From Pseudomonas beijingensis (lineage in GTDB: Bacteria; Pseudomonadota; Gammaproteobacteria; Pseudomonadales; Pseudomonadaceae), in NCBI RefSeq assembly GCF_030687295.1, contig NZ_CP117425.1:3042001-3106000 (forward strand): 64,000 bases of DNA, written 5' to 3'. The first letter of the stretch is position 1, and the number at the start of each line of letters is the position of its first letter. The notes beneath the pieces were generated by a model. The model searched no databases and was not told where the DNA came from. It saw only the letters and a list, made by a program, of their open reading frames with translations. Below are positions 1 to 10,484 of the stretch, piece by piece. Both the position numbers and the translations under genes were made by a program.

Positions 1-1400
<1,400 letters not shown>

Positions 1401-1416
1401 GGGTGCTCGGCTTTTT

Positions 1417-1546
1417 GTGGCGAGGGAGCTTGCTCCCGCTGGGTGGCGCAGCCGCCCCAATCGGGGCGACCCAATCCTCCTGGTGGACCGCATTGGCCGG
1501 TTTTGCGACGGCTGCGCCGCCGAGCGGGAGCAAGCTCCCTCGCCAC
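1417..1546. repeat. REP inverted pair, family 2 (gtggcgagggagcttgctcccgc type)
   Basis: Two imperfect palindromes in opposite orientation flank a short centre: GTGGCGAGGGAGCTTGCTCC starts at 1417 and its reverse complement ends at 1546. The same family recurs at 15537-15656, 21469-21600, 40341-40462 and as a single copy at 56219. It fills the gap between ligA and the metallopeptidase gene. No transposase gene is near. Confidence 0.85.
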
Positions 1547-1631
1547 GGTTGATCGGCGCTATGACGCAGCGCTTTGGAACGATCATGAACGTAAGGTGAT
1601 CTAGTCTTGCAGGCTCCAGGGAGAGATCGCC

Positions 1632-2792
1632 ATGTACCGCTTCTTCGAACAACTGAGCTCACGCATCGCCGCGCCGTTCCTGGGCGATCGGTCACGTAAC
1701 AGCAAGGTCTGGCCGTGCCGCTGCGGCCAGTCGTTGTTCTTTCGCAACAGCCAATGCCTGGCCTGCCTGGCGGCCCTGGGGTATCAACCCGAGCAGAGTC
1801 GCCTGTCGTCCTTGCAACCCGGTGAGCAGCCCGACACCTGGACGCTGGATGCCGATCCGCACGCCGGGCTGTTCCGCCGTTGCGCCAACCTCGACACCCC
1901 GGCTGCCTGCAATTGGCTGCTGCCGGACAATGGGCGCGATACCCTGTGCATCGCCTGCAGCCTGAATCGCACCATCCCCGACCTGTCGATTCCGGAAAAC
2001 CCTGAGCGTTGGCGCAAGGTCGAGACCGCCAAGCGTCGGCTGGTCGCGCAACTGATTACCTTCGGCTTGCCGGTCATCCCCAAAACCGTCGACGAAACTA
2101 TCGGCCTGGCTTTCGACTTCATCGGCGTCGACCCCGACGGCAAATCGCCAATGACCGGCCATGCCAGCGGGCTGATCACCCTCGACATCAAAGAGGCGGA
2201 CGACGCCCATCGTGAATACGTGCGCCAGCAGATGCGCGAGCCGTATCGCACCTTGCTCGGGCATTTTCGTCATGAGGTGGGGCATTACTATTGGGACCGG
2301 CTGATTGCCAACAGCCACTGGCTCGAGGCTTTTCGCGAACTGTTCGGTGACGAGCGCGCCAGCTACGCCGAAGCCCTGGAGCGGCACTACCAGCAAGGCG
2401 CGCCGCTGGATTGGCAAACCCGCTACGTCAGCGCCTATGCCACCATGCACCCGTGGGAGGACTGGGCGGAAACCTGGGCCCATTACCTGCACATGATGGA
2501 CGCGGTGGACACCGCCTTGGGCTTCGGCATGAGTGCCCGGGAGATGGATTTCGACTACCAACCGTTCCCGCCCGAAACCTTGTACGACGCCGAGCACACA
2601 GGCGGTGCGGCGTTCCTCTCGTTCGTCAACGCCTGGATCGAGCTGGCCGGCATGCTCAACGAATTGTCCCGCAGCATGGGCCAACCGGATTTCTATCCGT
2701 TCGTCGTACCCGCGGCGGTGATCACCAAGCTGCATTTCATCCATCTGGTGATCCAGGAGGAGGGTGGTCGGGCGGATGAGGTGCTGATGTAA
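1632..2792 (+). CDS. Putative zinc-dependent metallopeptidase with N-terminal zinc ribbon
   Basis: A 386-residue cytoplasmic protein of the zinc-ribbon plus putative zinc-peptidase family found in many proteobacteria; its substrate is unknown to me. The N-terminal 110 residues carry a cysteine-rich zinc-binding part (C29-x-C31, C42-x2-C45, then C84, C93, C106-x2-C109). The metallopeptidase HExxH motif is HEVGH at residues 214-218. A downstream EDWAETWAHYLH segment is a likely source of the third metal ligand. No signal peptide is seen. The start ATG at 1632 follows GGGAGAGATCGCC, a usable ribosome site. It stands alone between REP elements and an AT-rich gap. Confidence 0.85.
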   Translation: MYRFFEQLSSRIAAPFLGDRSRNSKVWPCRCGQSLFFRNSQCLACLAALGYQPEQSRLSSLQPGEQPDTWTLDADPHAGLFRRCANLDTPAACNWLLPDNGRDTLCIACSLNRTIPDLSIPENPERWRKVETAKRRLVAQLITFGLPVIPKTVDETIGLAFDFIGVDPDGKSPMTGHASGLITLDIKEADDAHREYVRQQMREPYRTLLGHFRHEVGHYYWDRLIANSHWLEAFRELFGDERASYAEALERHYQQGAPLDWQTRYVSAYATMHPWEDWAETWAHYLHMMDAVDTALGFGMSAREMDFDYQPFPPETLYDAEHTGGAAFLSFVNAWIELAGMLNELSRSMGQPDFYPFVVPAAVITKLHFIHLVIQEEGGRADEVLM

Positions 2793-2952
2793 CTAGCAGG
2801 TGTTTGTTCGCCAGATTACATCGTCGATTCTCGATAAGGGAGCTGGGCCAAGTTAAAGTAATGCTATTTGTTTTGATAGTAGTTTCATATTCAAGTTTTC
2901 CTTTACCCTAAGGCCGCCATGGATGATGGCTATATTTATTAAGGAAAATACT

Positions 2953-3303
2953 ATGAAACATGATGACGTGGATAAAGCGACAACCATTCCCAATGCGCCT
3001 CGGCGGCTTGCCCAGGCCGGACAAAGCAAATACAGCATTATATTGGCTTGGCAAATCTCGGATAATGCTCGGCCCGATCAGATAGCGGCTCATACGTTTA
3101 AAGTCACTGCGGTGGCAACTGGGCAGCCGCAGTTTGTTCCTGCAACCCAAGTGAAACCGGACGGGCGCGGTTGGTACCGACATGAAATAGGCGTCAGTGG
3201 CGGCGCCCGACCGGTCTATTTCAATGTTCAAGTTCGGGCGCAAGCTTCCAATGGTGAGTTTGGGGCGTTCTGTCCAGCGGTAGTTTGTAATACTTCGTCG
3301 TGA
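2953..3303 (+). CDS. Small hypothetical protein (116 aa), possible beta-sandwich
   Basis: I do not recognise a family. The start ATG at 2953 is chosen because AAGGAA lies six bases upstream; an in-frame upstream start at 2923 has none. The protein has no signal peptide or membrane helix. Alternating hydrophobic stretches (SIILAWQIS, TFKVTAVAT, YFNVQVRAQ) resemble beta strands of a fibronectin-III-like fold, which is only an inference. The 160 bases before it are distinctly AT-rich compared with the surroundings, and REP elements follow, so it looks like a recent, accessory insertion between two conserved loci. Confidence 0.6.
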   Translation: MKHDDVDKATTIPNAPRRLAQAGQSKYSIILAWQISDNARPDQIAAHTFKVTAVATGQPQFVPATQVKPDGRGWYRHEIGVSGGARPVYFNVQVRAQASNGEFGAFCPAVVCNTSS

Positions 3304-3397
3304 CCGATTATTTAATATCAACCATGATTTAAGGTCGTAGTTAGTCATTAGTCGTTGGTTGAAAGGTTCAGTCTGTTACAACTTCACTACAGGTTCC

Positions 3398-3613
3398 CTG
3401 TGGGAGCGAGCCTGCTCGCGATGGCGGTGAATCGATGAATGAGCCTCCGTCATTGCGAACAAGCTCGGCTCTCACATGGGCTCTCTAGTGTTCACAGATC
3501 CAGTGTTCGCTTCAGATCCCCTGTGGGAGCGAGCTTGCTCGCGATAGCGGCTGGTCAGCCGGAACCCATGCCGAATGTGTCGGCGCCATCACAGGCAAGC
3601 TGGGTTCCCACAG
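3398..3613. repeat. Two degenerate REP pairs, family 1 (gtgggagcgagcttgctcgcgat type)
   Basis: Good forward palindromes begin at 3398 (ctgtgggagcgagcctgctc) and 3521 (ctgtgggagcgagcttgctc). Each is followed by a decayed inverted partner (about 3456-3480 and 3587-3613). The stretch 3304-3650 holds no gene that I can support; these repeats are its only recognisable content. Confidence 0.75.
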
Positions 3614-3656
3614 CAAGTGCTTGAACCTCTTCAGTTTTTTTATCCGGCACGAACGG

Positions 3657-3684
3657 TTGTAACTTCTTGCCAGATAGGTACAAT
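3657..3684 (+). promoter_or_regulatory. Likely sigma-70 promoter of the 4.5S RNA gene
   Basis: TTGTAA at 3657-3662, a 16-base spacer, then TACAAT at 3679-3684. Transcription would start near 3691, about 25 bases before the base-paired end of the RNA. That agrees with a short 5' leader that is trimmed away, as known for E. coli ffs. Confidence 0.6.
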
Positions 3685-3715
3685 GGCGCGGCTCGCCGTC
3701 AGGCGGGCGTCGTTA

Positions 3716-3830
3716 TGGTGACCCCATCGGTCCCCCCGCAACGATTACCCGTGAACCTGGTCAGATCCGGAAGGAAGCAGCCACAGCGGGAACATTGTGT
3801 GCCGGGGTGTGGCTGGTGGGGTTGCCTCCA
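3716..3830 (+). ncRNA. ffs: 4.5S RNA, the RNA of the signal recognition particle
   Basis: The RNA joins Ffh to form the signal recognition particle, which targets nascent membrane proteins to FtsY and SecYEG. The diagnostic apical loop GGTCAGATCCGGAAGGAAGC lies at 3759-3778, followed by GCAGCCA and, on the descending arm, GTGTGCCGGGGTGTGGCTGG. The arms close by pairing of TATGG-TGACCCCAT (from 3714) with GTGGGGT-TGCCTCCATA (to about 3832). Length of about 115 nt fits the small bacterial type, without an Alu domain. Exact ends are uncertain by a few bases. Its place between ligA and dnaX matches P. aeruginosa as I recall it. Confidence 0.95.
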
Positions 3831-4001
3831 TAACGCCCAGGCCTTCATTCGCAAGGTTTGCCAATTCAAAATTTCTTGTTGTTTTGCTGATCGGTACCGA
3901 TCGGTGCGTTCTGCTGTCCGGTCTTTGGCCAGACAGGGCAACCGAGTGTCAACGTCAACAAGGAGGCCGGCCCTGTGCATCGACAGGACCGCGGCCTGCC
4001 G

Positions 4002-4508
4002 TCAGTACTGAGCCTTCACGTACTCAGCAATCGGCTCTTGTAAAAGATCCTGCGGATGATCCCCGCCGAAAGTCGCCCATTTGCTTTTACCGGACAAGAT
4101 CGCAGACCCCAGCGGCTGTGCGCCAGTCGGGCCATAAATGGCGAGCTTCACCTCAATCTTGTCGGGGAGGCCCGACCATTCCGTGGCGCGTTCTTCCCAA
4201 TGCAGGATTTCCGGGATGACGTAGTAGCCCGAAGGGTTGCTCTGTCTCAGGCAGCTCAATTCACGACACGAGCCCATGACCGTCACACGGTTGGTGTAAT
4301 AAGAGAAGGCTGTTTTGACAGCGGCAGCTGTCATATCGCCGGAGGCAGGGTAGGGCGTTGTTTCGTAGCGGCCGTCGATCGGTGTGGCGATGGTGACGGG
4401 CATTTGCCGATCAAGTTTTCCCGGGTTGGGAAATACCTCTTGTTGCGCGTATTTGGCGGTACAGCCGGTGGCGAGTATCGAGGCAAGAATGATCGAAAGT
4501 TTATGCAC
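4002..4508 (-). CDS. Putative lipoprotein, DUF4823-like
   Basis: A 168-residue protein probably exported and lipid-anchored. I prefer the GTG start at 4508 because AGGGA lies five bases upstream and the protein then opens with a proper signal peptide (KLSIILASILATGC, cysteine 16). A longer reading frame reaching 4607 would bury this signal. The mature part resembles Pseudomonas lipoproteins annotated as DUF4823; no catalytic motif is visible and the role is unknown. Between the 4.5S RNA and this gene (3831-4001) I see only a short unpaired-tail hairpin and no gene. Confidence 0.7.
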   Translation of the reverse strand: MHKLSIILASILATGCTAKYAQQEVFPNPGKLDRQMPVTIATPIDGRYETTPYPASGDMTAAAVKTAFSYYTNRVTVMGSCRELSCLRQSNPSGYYVIPEILHWEERATEWSGLPDKIEVKLAIYGPTGAQPLGSAILSGKSKWATFGGDHPQDLLQEPIAEYVKAQY

Positions 4509-4655
4509 AGTGTTCCCTGGGATTTTATTGTATCGACGAGTCGTAGGCGTCATGGGGACGCAGGAATCAACGCGTTGATAGTCGAGGTTCGTGGCAAGCG
4601 ATGTCAACGTGACATTGTGTCTTGCGTCACCCTCGGGATTGGGCGATCGAGCAAA

Positions 4656-4696
4656 GAGAAGCCCAGCCTGTCTTGTATCGACAGGCCAGGTTTCTC
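4656..4696 (-). terminator. Long hairpin after the XRE gene, possible terminator
   Basis: Arms 4656-4672 and 4680-4696 pair over 17 bases with two mismatches around a seven-base loop, just after the stop of the minus-strand XRE gene. The following T-run is short (TTTG), so efficiency is doubtful. It may also stop reading from the other side. Confidence 0.5.
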
Positions 4697-4706
4697 TTTC
4701 ACTGCA

Positions 4707-5021
4707 TCAAGGCTTGGACAAGGCCTGGTCGACCGCTGCGATCAGCTTTCCCAGGTCCTTCGGGGTGGCTTTATGTATGACACCAAACAGGTACGCCCGC
4801 TGTTCGTCCTCATCGGCCATGTCGGCAAAAAAGGCCTTCATCTGCACATCCAGCACGTTGGCAAGCAGGAACAAGGCTTCGATGCTGGGGGTGTAGGTGC
4901 CGGTTTCGAAGCGGCTGATGGTTTTAGGGTCAAAACCGGTTTTTTCGCCAAGTTCAGCCTGAGTAAGCCCCGCTACTTTGCGGTAGCGTCTGATGGCTGG
5001 ACCCAAACTTGAAATTTGCAT
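4707..5021 (-). CDS. XRE-family helix-turn-helix transcriptional regulator
   Basis: A 104-residue DNA-binding protein. An HTH_3 domain covers about residues 6-62: AIRRYRKVAGLTQAELGEKTGF, then the recognition helix around PKTISRFETG, and PSIEALFLLANVLDVQ. The C-terminal 40 residues are probably for dimerisation. Such small Cro/CI-like proteins often control neighbours, but no target can be read from the sequence. The gene is transcribed away from the PAS-GGDEF-EAL locus, sharing a 325-base intergenic stretch. Confidence 0.85.
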   Translation of the reverse strand: MQISSLGPAIRRYRKVAGLTQAELGEKTGFDPKTISRFETGTYTPSIEALFLLANVLDVQMKAFFADMADEDEQRAYLFGVIHKATPKDLGKLIAAVDQALSKP

Positions 5022-5098
5022 CGCTTAATTCCCATTTAGAATCAAGAACTTAACGATAGATTTTCGCATTAGGCAACCGCGTGATCCATCACCTTGCT

Positions 5099-5126
5099 TT
5101 GCAAAATGTGATGTGTTTCGTAGAAT
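5099..5126 (+). promoter_or_regulatory. Candidate sigma-70 promoter before the PAS-GGDEF-EAL locus
   Basis: TTGCAA at 5099-5104, 16-base spacer, TAGAAT at 5121-5126. It would leave a leader of about 215 bases before the coding region. The rest of 5022-5346 shows nothing else that I can support. Confidence 0.4.
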
Positions 5127-5346
5127 CGGCCTTTGGCACGGGTATTTGGTGACCTGCTTTTCGAAGCCGAGGTATGTGCAGGGACCGGGCCTTGTGTTCT
5201 TGCCACGATACAAGGCAAGGGCTGAGCCCTCCCTTGGCGCCGCCAGGGCCCGCGCTCCAGTTTCTCTCAGAGTGTTTGAGCCTAGTTGATTTTCGCCTGT
5301 CTTGAAGGCGGTGCAACCGCGCGCGACAAATGAGCCTGACTCATGG

Positions 5347-7108
5347 ATGACTGCTTCGATGGATAAGAAGTACCGCAGGGCCGTTGACGCCGCCGCGATT
5401 TTTTCCGAGACCGATCTGAGCGGGCGCATCACCTACGTCAATGATCAATTTTGCAGCCTTTTTGGTTACCGGCGCGATGAGTTGCTGGGTGCGAACCATC
5501 GCCTGCTCAATTCCGGCCAGCACCCTGGCGAGTTCTTCAGCGCCATGTGGCGCACCATTGCCCTGGGCCAGGTCTGGAAAGGGGAAATCTGCAACCGGGC
5601 CAAGGACGGTACGCTGCACTGGGTCGACACCACCCTGGTGCCGGTGATCGACGACGAGACAGGCCAACATCGAGCGCTACCTGGCGATTCGCTTCGACGT
5701 CAGCGAAAAGCGTCGCTTGCTGCATTCATTACAATGGCGGGTTGGTCACGATGTGCTGACCGGGCTGCCCAATCGTACTTATCTGTCGGATTTGCTGGAC
5801 CAGGCCCTGGAGTTTTCCCGTGCGGAAAACCTGCCCTTGGCGGTGTGCATGCTCGACCTCGATGGCTTCAAGGCAGTCAATGACGGCTATGGTCACGCCA
5901 GCGGTGATCGACTGTTGGTGGAGGTCGCCAGGCGCCTGCGCAGCATCGTGCGTGGCGAGGACGTGGTGGCGCGGCTGGGCGGGGACGAGTTCGTGCTGGT
6001 GCTGCGCCATGTGCGTGGGATGGAAGAGTTGCATGCCGCGTTGAACCGGGTGTTGATCGCCGTCTCCATGCCGTATGCCATTGACGGCAAGGACATCAAG
6101 GTTTTCGCCAGTATTGGCGTCACGCTGTTCCCATGGGACAACGAAGACGCCGAGACCTTGTTGCGTCACGCCGACCAGGCGATGTACGTGGTCAAACAAA
6201 GCGGTCGCAATCGTTTCCACTTGTTCGATGTGTCCCGGGACAAGGAGGTACGGGCTACTTACCAGACTGTCGAACGGGTCCGCCAGGCACTGGCCGATAA
6301 CGAGTTGCGGCTGCATTTCCAGCCCAAGGTCAATATGCGTCATGGCACCGTGGTCGGGCTGGAGGCACTGCTGCGCTGGAAGCATCCGCAACGTGGCCTG
6401 GTGCCGCCTCGGGAGTTCCTGCCTCTGGTGGAGGAGACGGACCTGATCGTCGAGATTGGCGAGTGGGTCATGGAACAGGTCTTGACCCAGTTGCAGCAAT
6501 GGCAGCAAGCGGGGCAGGGCTGGCCAGTGAGCATCAATATCTCGGCGCGGCATTTCCAGCGGGCGGATTTTGTCGAGCGGCTGCGGCAGGTATTGGAGCG
6601 GCATCCGGCTGTGCCGCCACGCCTGTTGGATCTGCAGATTGTCGAATCCGTCGCCGTGGAGAACCTTGCCCACGTCAGCGCCTGTCTCCAGGCCTGCCAG
6701 GCGTTGGGCGTGGGGTTTTCCCTGGGCGGTTTTGGCACCGGCTACTGCTCGCTCAACGACCTCAAGCACCTGCGTACGCAAACCATCAAGATCGACAAGA
6801 CCTTCGTGCGCGACATTCTCGATGACCGTGACGACCTGGCGCTGACCGAGGCGGTGATCGGCTTGGCCCGGGCGTTTGGTCGCGAGGTGGTCGCCGAGGG
6901 GTTGGACAGCCTGGAGCATGGCCAACTGTTGCTGAGCCTGGGCTGCGAGGTGGCACAAGGTTATTTCATCGCCCGGCCCATGCCGCCCGAACAGATACCG
7001 GCCTGGGTGCAGGGATTTATCCCGCCGTCGCAATGGCAGCAACGGCCAGTCGATCAGGGCGAGGGCGTCTCGCTCCTGGCCCGCGATGCTTCACTGCGGC
7101 CGGTGTAA
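5347..7108 (+). pseudogene. PAS-GGDEF-EAL cyclic-di-GMP protein, frameshifted, with degraded EAL site
   Basis: Two adjacent frames together encode one protein of about 585 residues. The first frame (start near 5347) gives a PAS domain (TYVNDQFCSLFGYRRDELLG). It then leaves frame near 5664-5666, and the following frame continues without a gap as IERYLAIRFDVSEKRRLLHS, then GGDEF and EAL domains. Deleting one C at 5664-5665 joins them. The GGDEF motif is intact (codons 5978-5992) with a canonical RxxD inhibitory site five residues before it. The EAL motif itself is present (EALLRW), but the metal-binding DDFGTG loop reads GGFGTG (6725-6730) and the LEITES signature reads LQIVES. A frameshift plus these losses suggests decay. 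A TTG start at 5717 could still express GGDEF-EAL without the PAS domain. Confidence 0.75.
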
Positions 7109-7824
7109 AGCTGGATGATCGCGTCGATTTCCCCGGATGTTTTCATGTTCAGCAAGGTCCTCAGGATGCGTTGTGCTGGAATGTTTGGATCGTCGCGCAC
7201 GTAACAGCTCAACTGCTGTTCCTGAAGCACAGCCACTTCATGAAGTTGTCGATCTTCGGTATGGCGCTGATTGAACCAGTCCAGTGCCCACTGATTACTG
7301 ATCCCATAGCGATAACGCCCGGCCAGCAGTTTCGCCAGCACTTGTTCCTGGCTGCGGGCGTCGTCGCGGTGCAGTTGATTGCGGTCGAACAAGGGTTGCA
7401 AGGTTGGGTAGGTATAGCCGAGCACCGTGCCGATGGGTTGTTCCGGCAACGTGGCCAGTGTTACCGCCACAGGGGTGCTGGCCGTGGCAACGATCAGGTC
7501 ACGCTGGAAAAACAACGGGATGCTCCACAGGTAATCGCCACTGTCCTTCACCCAGTCGGGGCTGACGTAGCAACGCATGTCGATTTCGCCGTGTTTCATG
7601 GCGCCATCGAGCCGGGCGCGGGACAGGACGTGGAATTGCGCCGGCCTGCCTACCTGGGTCGCCAGGCTGGTCATGATGTCGGGAATGATGCCCTGGGTCG
7701 GGCGACCTCGTTCGATCTGCACCAGGGGCATTGCCCAACCGTCGGTAATGGCGAAACGCAAGGGGCCTTCCTCGGCAAAACAACCGGTACCCAACAACAG
7801 CAAAGCCCCCATGGCTGAGCGCAT
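7054..7824 (-). CDS. Periplasmic substrate-binding protein, SBP_bac_3 type
   Basis: A 256-residue exported protein of the amino-acid-type solute-binding family (type 2 periplasmic fold), ligand unknown. The start at 7824 is preceded by AGGAG with normal spacing. A signal peptide follows (MRSAMGALLLLGTGCFAEEG); cleavage after CFA is likely and the GTGC lipobox is poor. Body motifs typical of the family are GIIPDIMTSLATQVG, MKHGEIDMRC, and GTVLGYTYPTLQ. No permease or ATPase gene is next to it, so it could be an orphan receptor for a sensory system, perhaps once tied to the neighbouring cyclic-di-GMP gene. Its 3' end overlaps the tail of that convergent locus by 55 bases. Confidence 0.8.
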   Translation of the reverse strand: MRSAMGALLLLGTGCFAEEGPLRFAITDGWAMPLVQIERGRPTQGIIPDIMTSLATQVGRPAQFHVLSRARLDGAMKHGEIDMRCYVSPDWVKDSGDYLWSIPLFFQRDLIVATASTPVAVTLATLPEQPIGTVLGYTYPTLQPLFDRNQLHRDDARSQEQVLAKLLAGRYRYGISNQWALDWFNQRHTEDRQLHEVAVLQEQQLSCYVRDDPNIPAQRILRTLLNMKTSGEIDAIIQLYTGRSEASRARSETPSP

Positions 7825-7967
7825 AAACTCTCCTGACTGTACAAAACCGTGTCGACAACCGAGTCCCAAGTCCAAGCTTAGTCAGATTAGACGAGCACAC
7901 CGGATGCAATTTCGCCCCTGCTCCGCTAGCATTAGCCGCTTATGTTCCTTAGTTGCGACGGTTTTCG

Positions 7968-10049
7968 ATGAGTTATCAGGTTCTTGCACGTAAATGGCGT
8001 CCGCGCTCGTTCCGCGAAATGGTCGGCCAGACCCATGTGCTCAAGGCTCTGATCAATGCCTTGGACAGCCAGCGGCTGCACCATGCCTACCTGTTCACCG
8101 GTACCCGGGGCGTGGGCAAGACCACCATCGCGCGGATCATTGCCAAGTGCCTGAACTGTGAAACCGGTATCACTTCGACACCTTGTGGCGAGTGTTCGGT
8201 CTGCCGGGAAATCGACGAGGGCCGCTTCGTCGACCTGATCGAGATCGACGCCGCCAGCCGCACCAAGGTCGAAGACACCCGTGAACTGCTCGATAACGTG
8301 CAGTACGCCCCGAGCCGCGGGCGCTTCAAGGTCTACTTGATCGACGAAGTGCACATGCTTTCCAGCCATTCCTTCAATGCGCTGCTCAAGACCCTCGAAG
8401 AACCGCCGCCCTACGTCAAGTTCATCCTGGCGACCACCGACCCCCAGAAACTTCCTGCAACGATTCTGTCGCGGTGCCTGCAGTTCTCCCTCAAGAACAT
8501 GACGCCGGAACGGGTGGTCGAGCACCTGACCCATGTACTGGGCGTCGAGAACGTGCCGTTCGAAGACGATGCCCTGTGGCTGCTGGGCCGCGCCGCCGAT
8601 GGTTCGATGCGCGACGCCATGAGCCTGACCGACCAGGCCATCGCTTTCGGTGAAGGCAAGGTCATGGCCGCCGATGTCCGGGCCATGCTCGGAACCCTCG
8701 ACCACGGCCAGGTCTATGACGTCTTGCATGCGCTGATCGAAGGCGACGCGAAGGCGCTGCTCGAGGCGGTGCGTCACCTGGCCGAGCAGGGGCCGGACTG
8801 GAATGGCGTGCTCTCGGAAATCCTCAACGTGCTGCACCGTGTCGCCATCGCCCAGGCCCTGCCTGAAGGCGTCGACAACGGCCATGGCGACCGTGATCGC
8901 GTACTGGCCTTGGCCCAGGCACTGCCGGCCGAAGACGTACAGTTCTATTACCAGATGGGCCTGATCGGCCGTCGCGACCTGCCCCTGGCGCCGGATCCGC
9001 GAGGCGGCTTCGAAATGGTTCTGCTGCGCATGCTGGCGTTCCGGCCAGCCGACACGGCGGACGCCCCGAGGCAAACGCTAAAGCCAGTGGGGATCAGCCA
9101 GGCCACAGCTGATTCCGCCAAGCCAGTGGCTGCCGCGCCCGTCGTTGCGCCGGCAGTGGCTTCGGTGCCGGCAGCGGTGGCACCTGTACCCCAACCGATT
9201 CCGGCGCCAGTACCTGTGGTCGCGGCGCCTGAGCCGGAACCCGAGCCGGTCGTCGAGGCGTTGCCCGAACCCGTCGCTGAAGAAGTCGTCGACCTGCCTT
9301 GGAATGACCCGGTCGAGCCGGAAGTGGTCCAGCAGCCGGTCGTCGAGCCCGTGCTGGAAACGGTCGCCGAGCAGCCCGAGTTGCCGCCGATGCCGCTGCC
9401 GACGCCCGACAGCGTGGTGCCCGATGCGCCTGAGTGGGTCGCCGCACCCGTGCCCGAGCCGACGGTGGCCGACGTCGATGTCGCCACGCCAGGCATCGAC
9501 CTGGACGACGAGCCGCCGCTGGACGAGGATTACATCGAGCCGGACATGGATTCGGCCTACAGCTACCTGGACGACCTGGCCAGCGAGCACGCCGCTGAGC
9601 CGGCCCCGGAGCCCGAGCCGGAACCGGCGGCGATGCCGGCCACCGGGCTGGCCCTGCAATGGCTGGAACTGTTCCCTAAACTGCCGATCAGCGGCATGAC
9701 TGGCAGCATCGCGGCCAACTGCACGCTGATGGCCGTGGAAGGCGACCACTGGCTGTTGCACCTGGATCCGGCCCACAGCGCACTGTTCAACGCGACCCAG
9801 CAACGTCGCCTCAACGATGCGCTGAACCAGTACCACCAGCGCACCCTGACGCTGACCATCGAGCTGATCAAGCCCGAGCAGGAGACCCCGGCCCAGGCCG
9901 CGTCCCGTCGCCGTGCCGACCGTCAGCGTGAAGCCGAGGAGTCGATCCACAGTGATCCATTCATCCAGCAGATGATGCAACAGTTCGGCGCCGTGGTCCG
10001 TCACGATACTATCGAACCTGTCGAAGCCCCGGTCACCCAGGGCTCATAA
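7968..10049 (+). CDS. dnaX: DNA polymerase III subunits gamma and tau (DnaX)
   Basis: Clamp-loader ATPase and organiser of the replisome. Start MSYQVLARKWRP is the family-standard N-terminus. Walker A is GTRGVGKTT near residue 45, the zinc-binding cysteines follow (CLNC, then CGECSVC), and the DEAH-type Walker B is DEVHMLS. Residues about 365-555 form a long linker rich in Pro, Ala, Glu and Val, with many repeats of the PEP/EPVVE type. The C-terminal domain (from GLALQWLELFPKL) is the tau part that contacts the polymerase. I see no A-AAA-AAG slippery site like that of E. coli, so how or whether gamma is made is not shown. ybaB follows 64 bases later. Confidence 0.97.
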   Translation: MSYQVLARKWRPRSFREMVGQTHVLKALINALDSQRLHHAYLFTGTRGVGKTTIARIIAKCLNCETGITSTPCGECSVCREIDEGRFVDLIEIDAASRTKVEDTRELLDNVQYAPSRGRFKVYLIDEVHMLSSHSFNALLKTLEEPPPYVKFILATTDPQKLPATILSRCLQFSLKNMTPERVVEHLTHVLGVENVPFEDDALWLLGRAADGSMRDAMSLTDQAIAFGEGKVMAADVRAMLGTLDHGQVYDVLHALIEGDAKALLEAVRHLAEQGPDWNGVLSEILNVLHRVAIAQALPEGVDNGHGDRDRVLALAQALPAEDVQFYYQMGLIGRRDLPLAPDPRGGFEMVLLRMLAFRPADTADAPRQTLKPVGISQATADSAKPVAAAPVVAPAVASVPAAVAPVPQPIPAPVPVVAAPEPEPEPVVEALPEPVAEEVVDLPWNDPVEPEVVQQPVVEPVLETVAEQPELPPMPLPTPDSVVPDAPEWVAAPVPEPTVADVDVATPGIDLDDEPPLDEDYIEPDMDSAYSYLDDLASEHAAEPAPEPEPEPAAMPATGLALQWLELFPKLPISGMTGSIAANCTLMAVEGDHWLLHLDPAHSALFNATQQRRLNDALNQYHQRTLTLTIELIKPEQETPAQAASRRRADRQREAEESIHSDPFIQQMMQQFGAVVRHDTIEPVEAPVTQGS

Positions 10050-10113
10050 CTGAAGGCGCCGGGCCGAACGGGTCGGGCGCGTTGTTTATCCAAGTACTTT
10101 CGAGGTGATTCCC

Positions 10114-10452
10114 ATGATGAAAGGTGGCATGGCCGGCCTGATGAAGCAGGCGCAGCAGATGCAGGAAAAAATGGCCAAGATGCAGGAAGAACTGGCCAAC
10201 GCCGAAGTCACCGGCAAATCCGGCGGCGACATGGTGACCGTGGTCATGACCGGTCGCCACGACATCAAGCGCGTCAGCATCGACCCAAGCGTGGTCGAAG
10301 GCCTGAGCGAAGATGATAAGGAAATGCTCGAAGCCCTCTTCGCCGCCGCCGTCAATGACGCGGTGCGCAAGATCGAAGCCAATAGCCAGGACAAGATGTC
10401 CGGCATGACCGCTGGCATGCAACTGCCGCCGGGCATGAAACTGCCGTTCTGA
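10114..10452 (+). CDS. ybaB: YbaB/EbfC family nucleoid-associated protein
   Basis: A 112-residue DNA-binding protein. It begins [20 protein letters not shown], the typical N-terminal helix of the family, and has the central [19 protein letters not shown] strand region. GAGGTGA ends five bases before the ATG at 10114. The order dnaX-ybaB-recR is a widely conserved recombination and replication cluster; here an oxidoreductase gene is inserted between ybaB and recR. A strong terminator follows. Confidence 0.95.
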   Translation: MMKGGMAGLMKQAQQMQEKMAKMQEELANAEVTGKSGGDMVTVVMTGRHDIKRVSIDPSVVEGLSEDDKEMLEALFAAAVNDAVRKIEANSQDKMSGMTAGMQLPPGMKLPF

Positions 10453-10484
10453 TTCGCCATCCCGGTCGGGATGGGCTACACACA

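Noticed and set aside
3922..3946. Hairpin CTGTCCGG...CCAGACAG after the 4.5S RNA as a terminator
   Set aside because: No T-run follows and the position is about 90 bases past the RNA end.
8800..9300. Programmed frameshift site in dnaX
   Set aside because: No A-AAA-AAG heptamer is visible in the linker-coding region, so I cannot support recoding.
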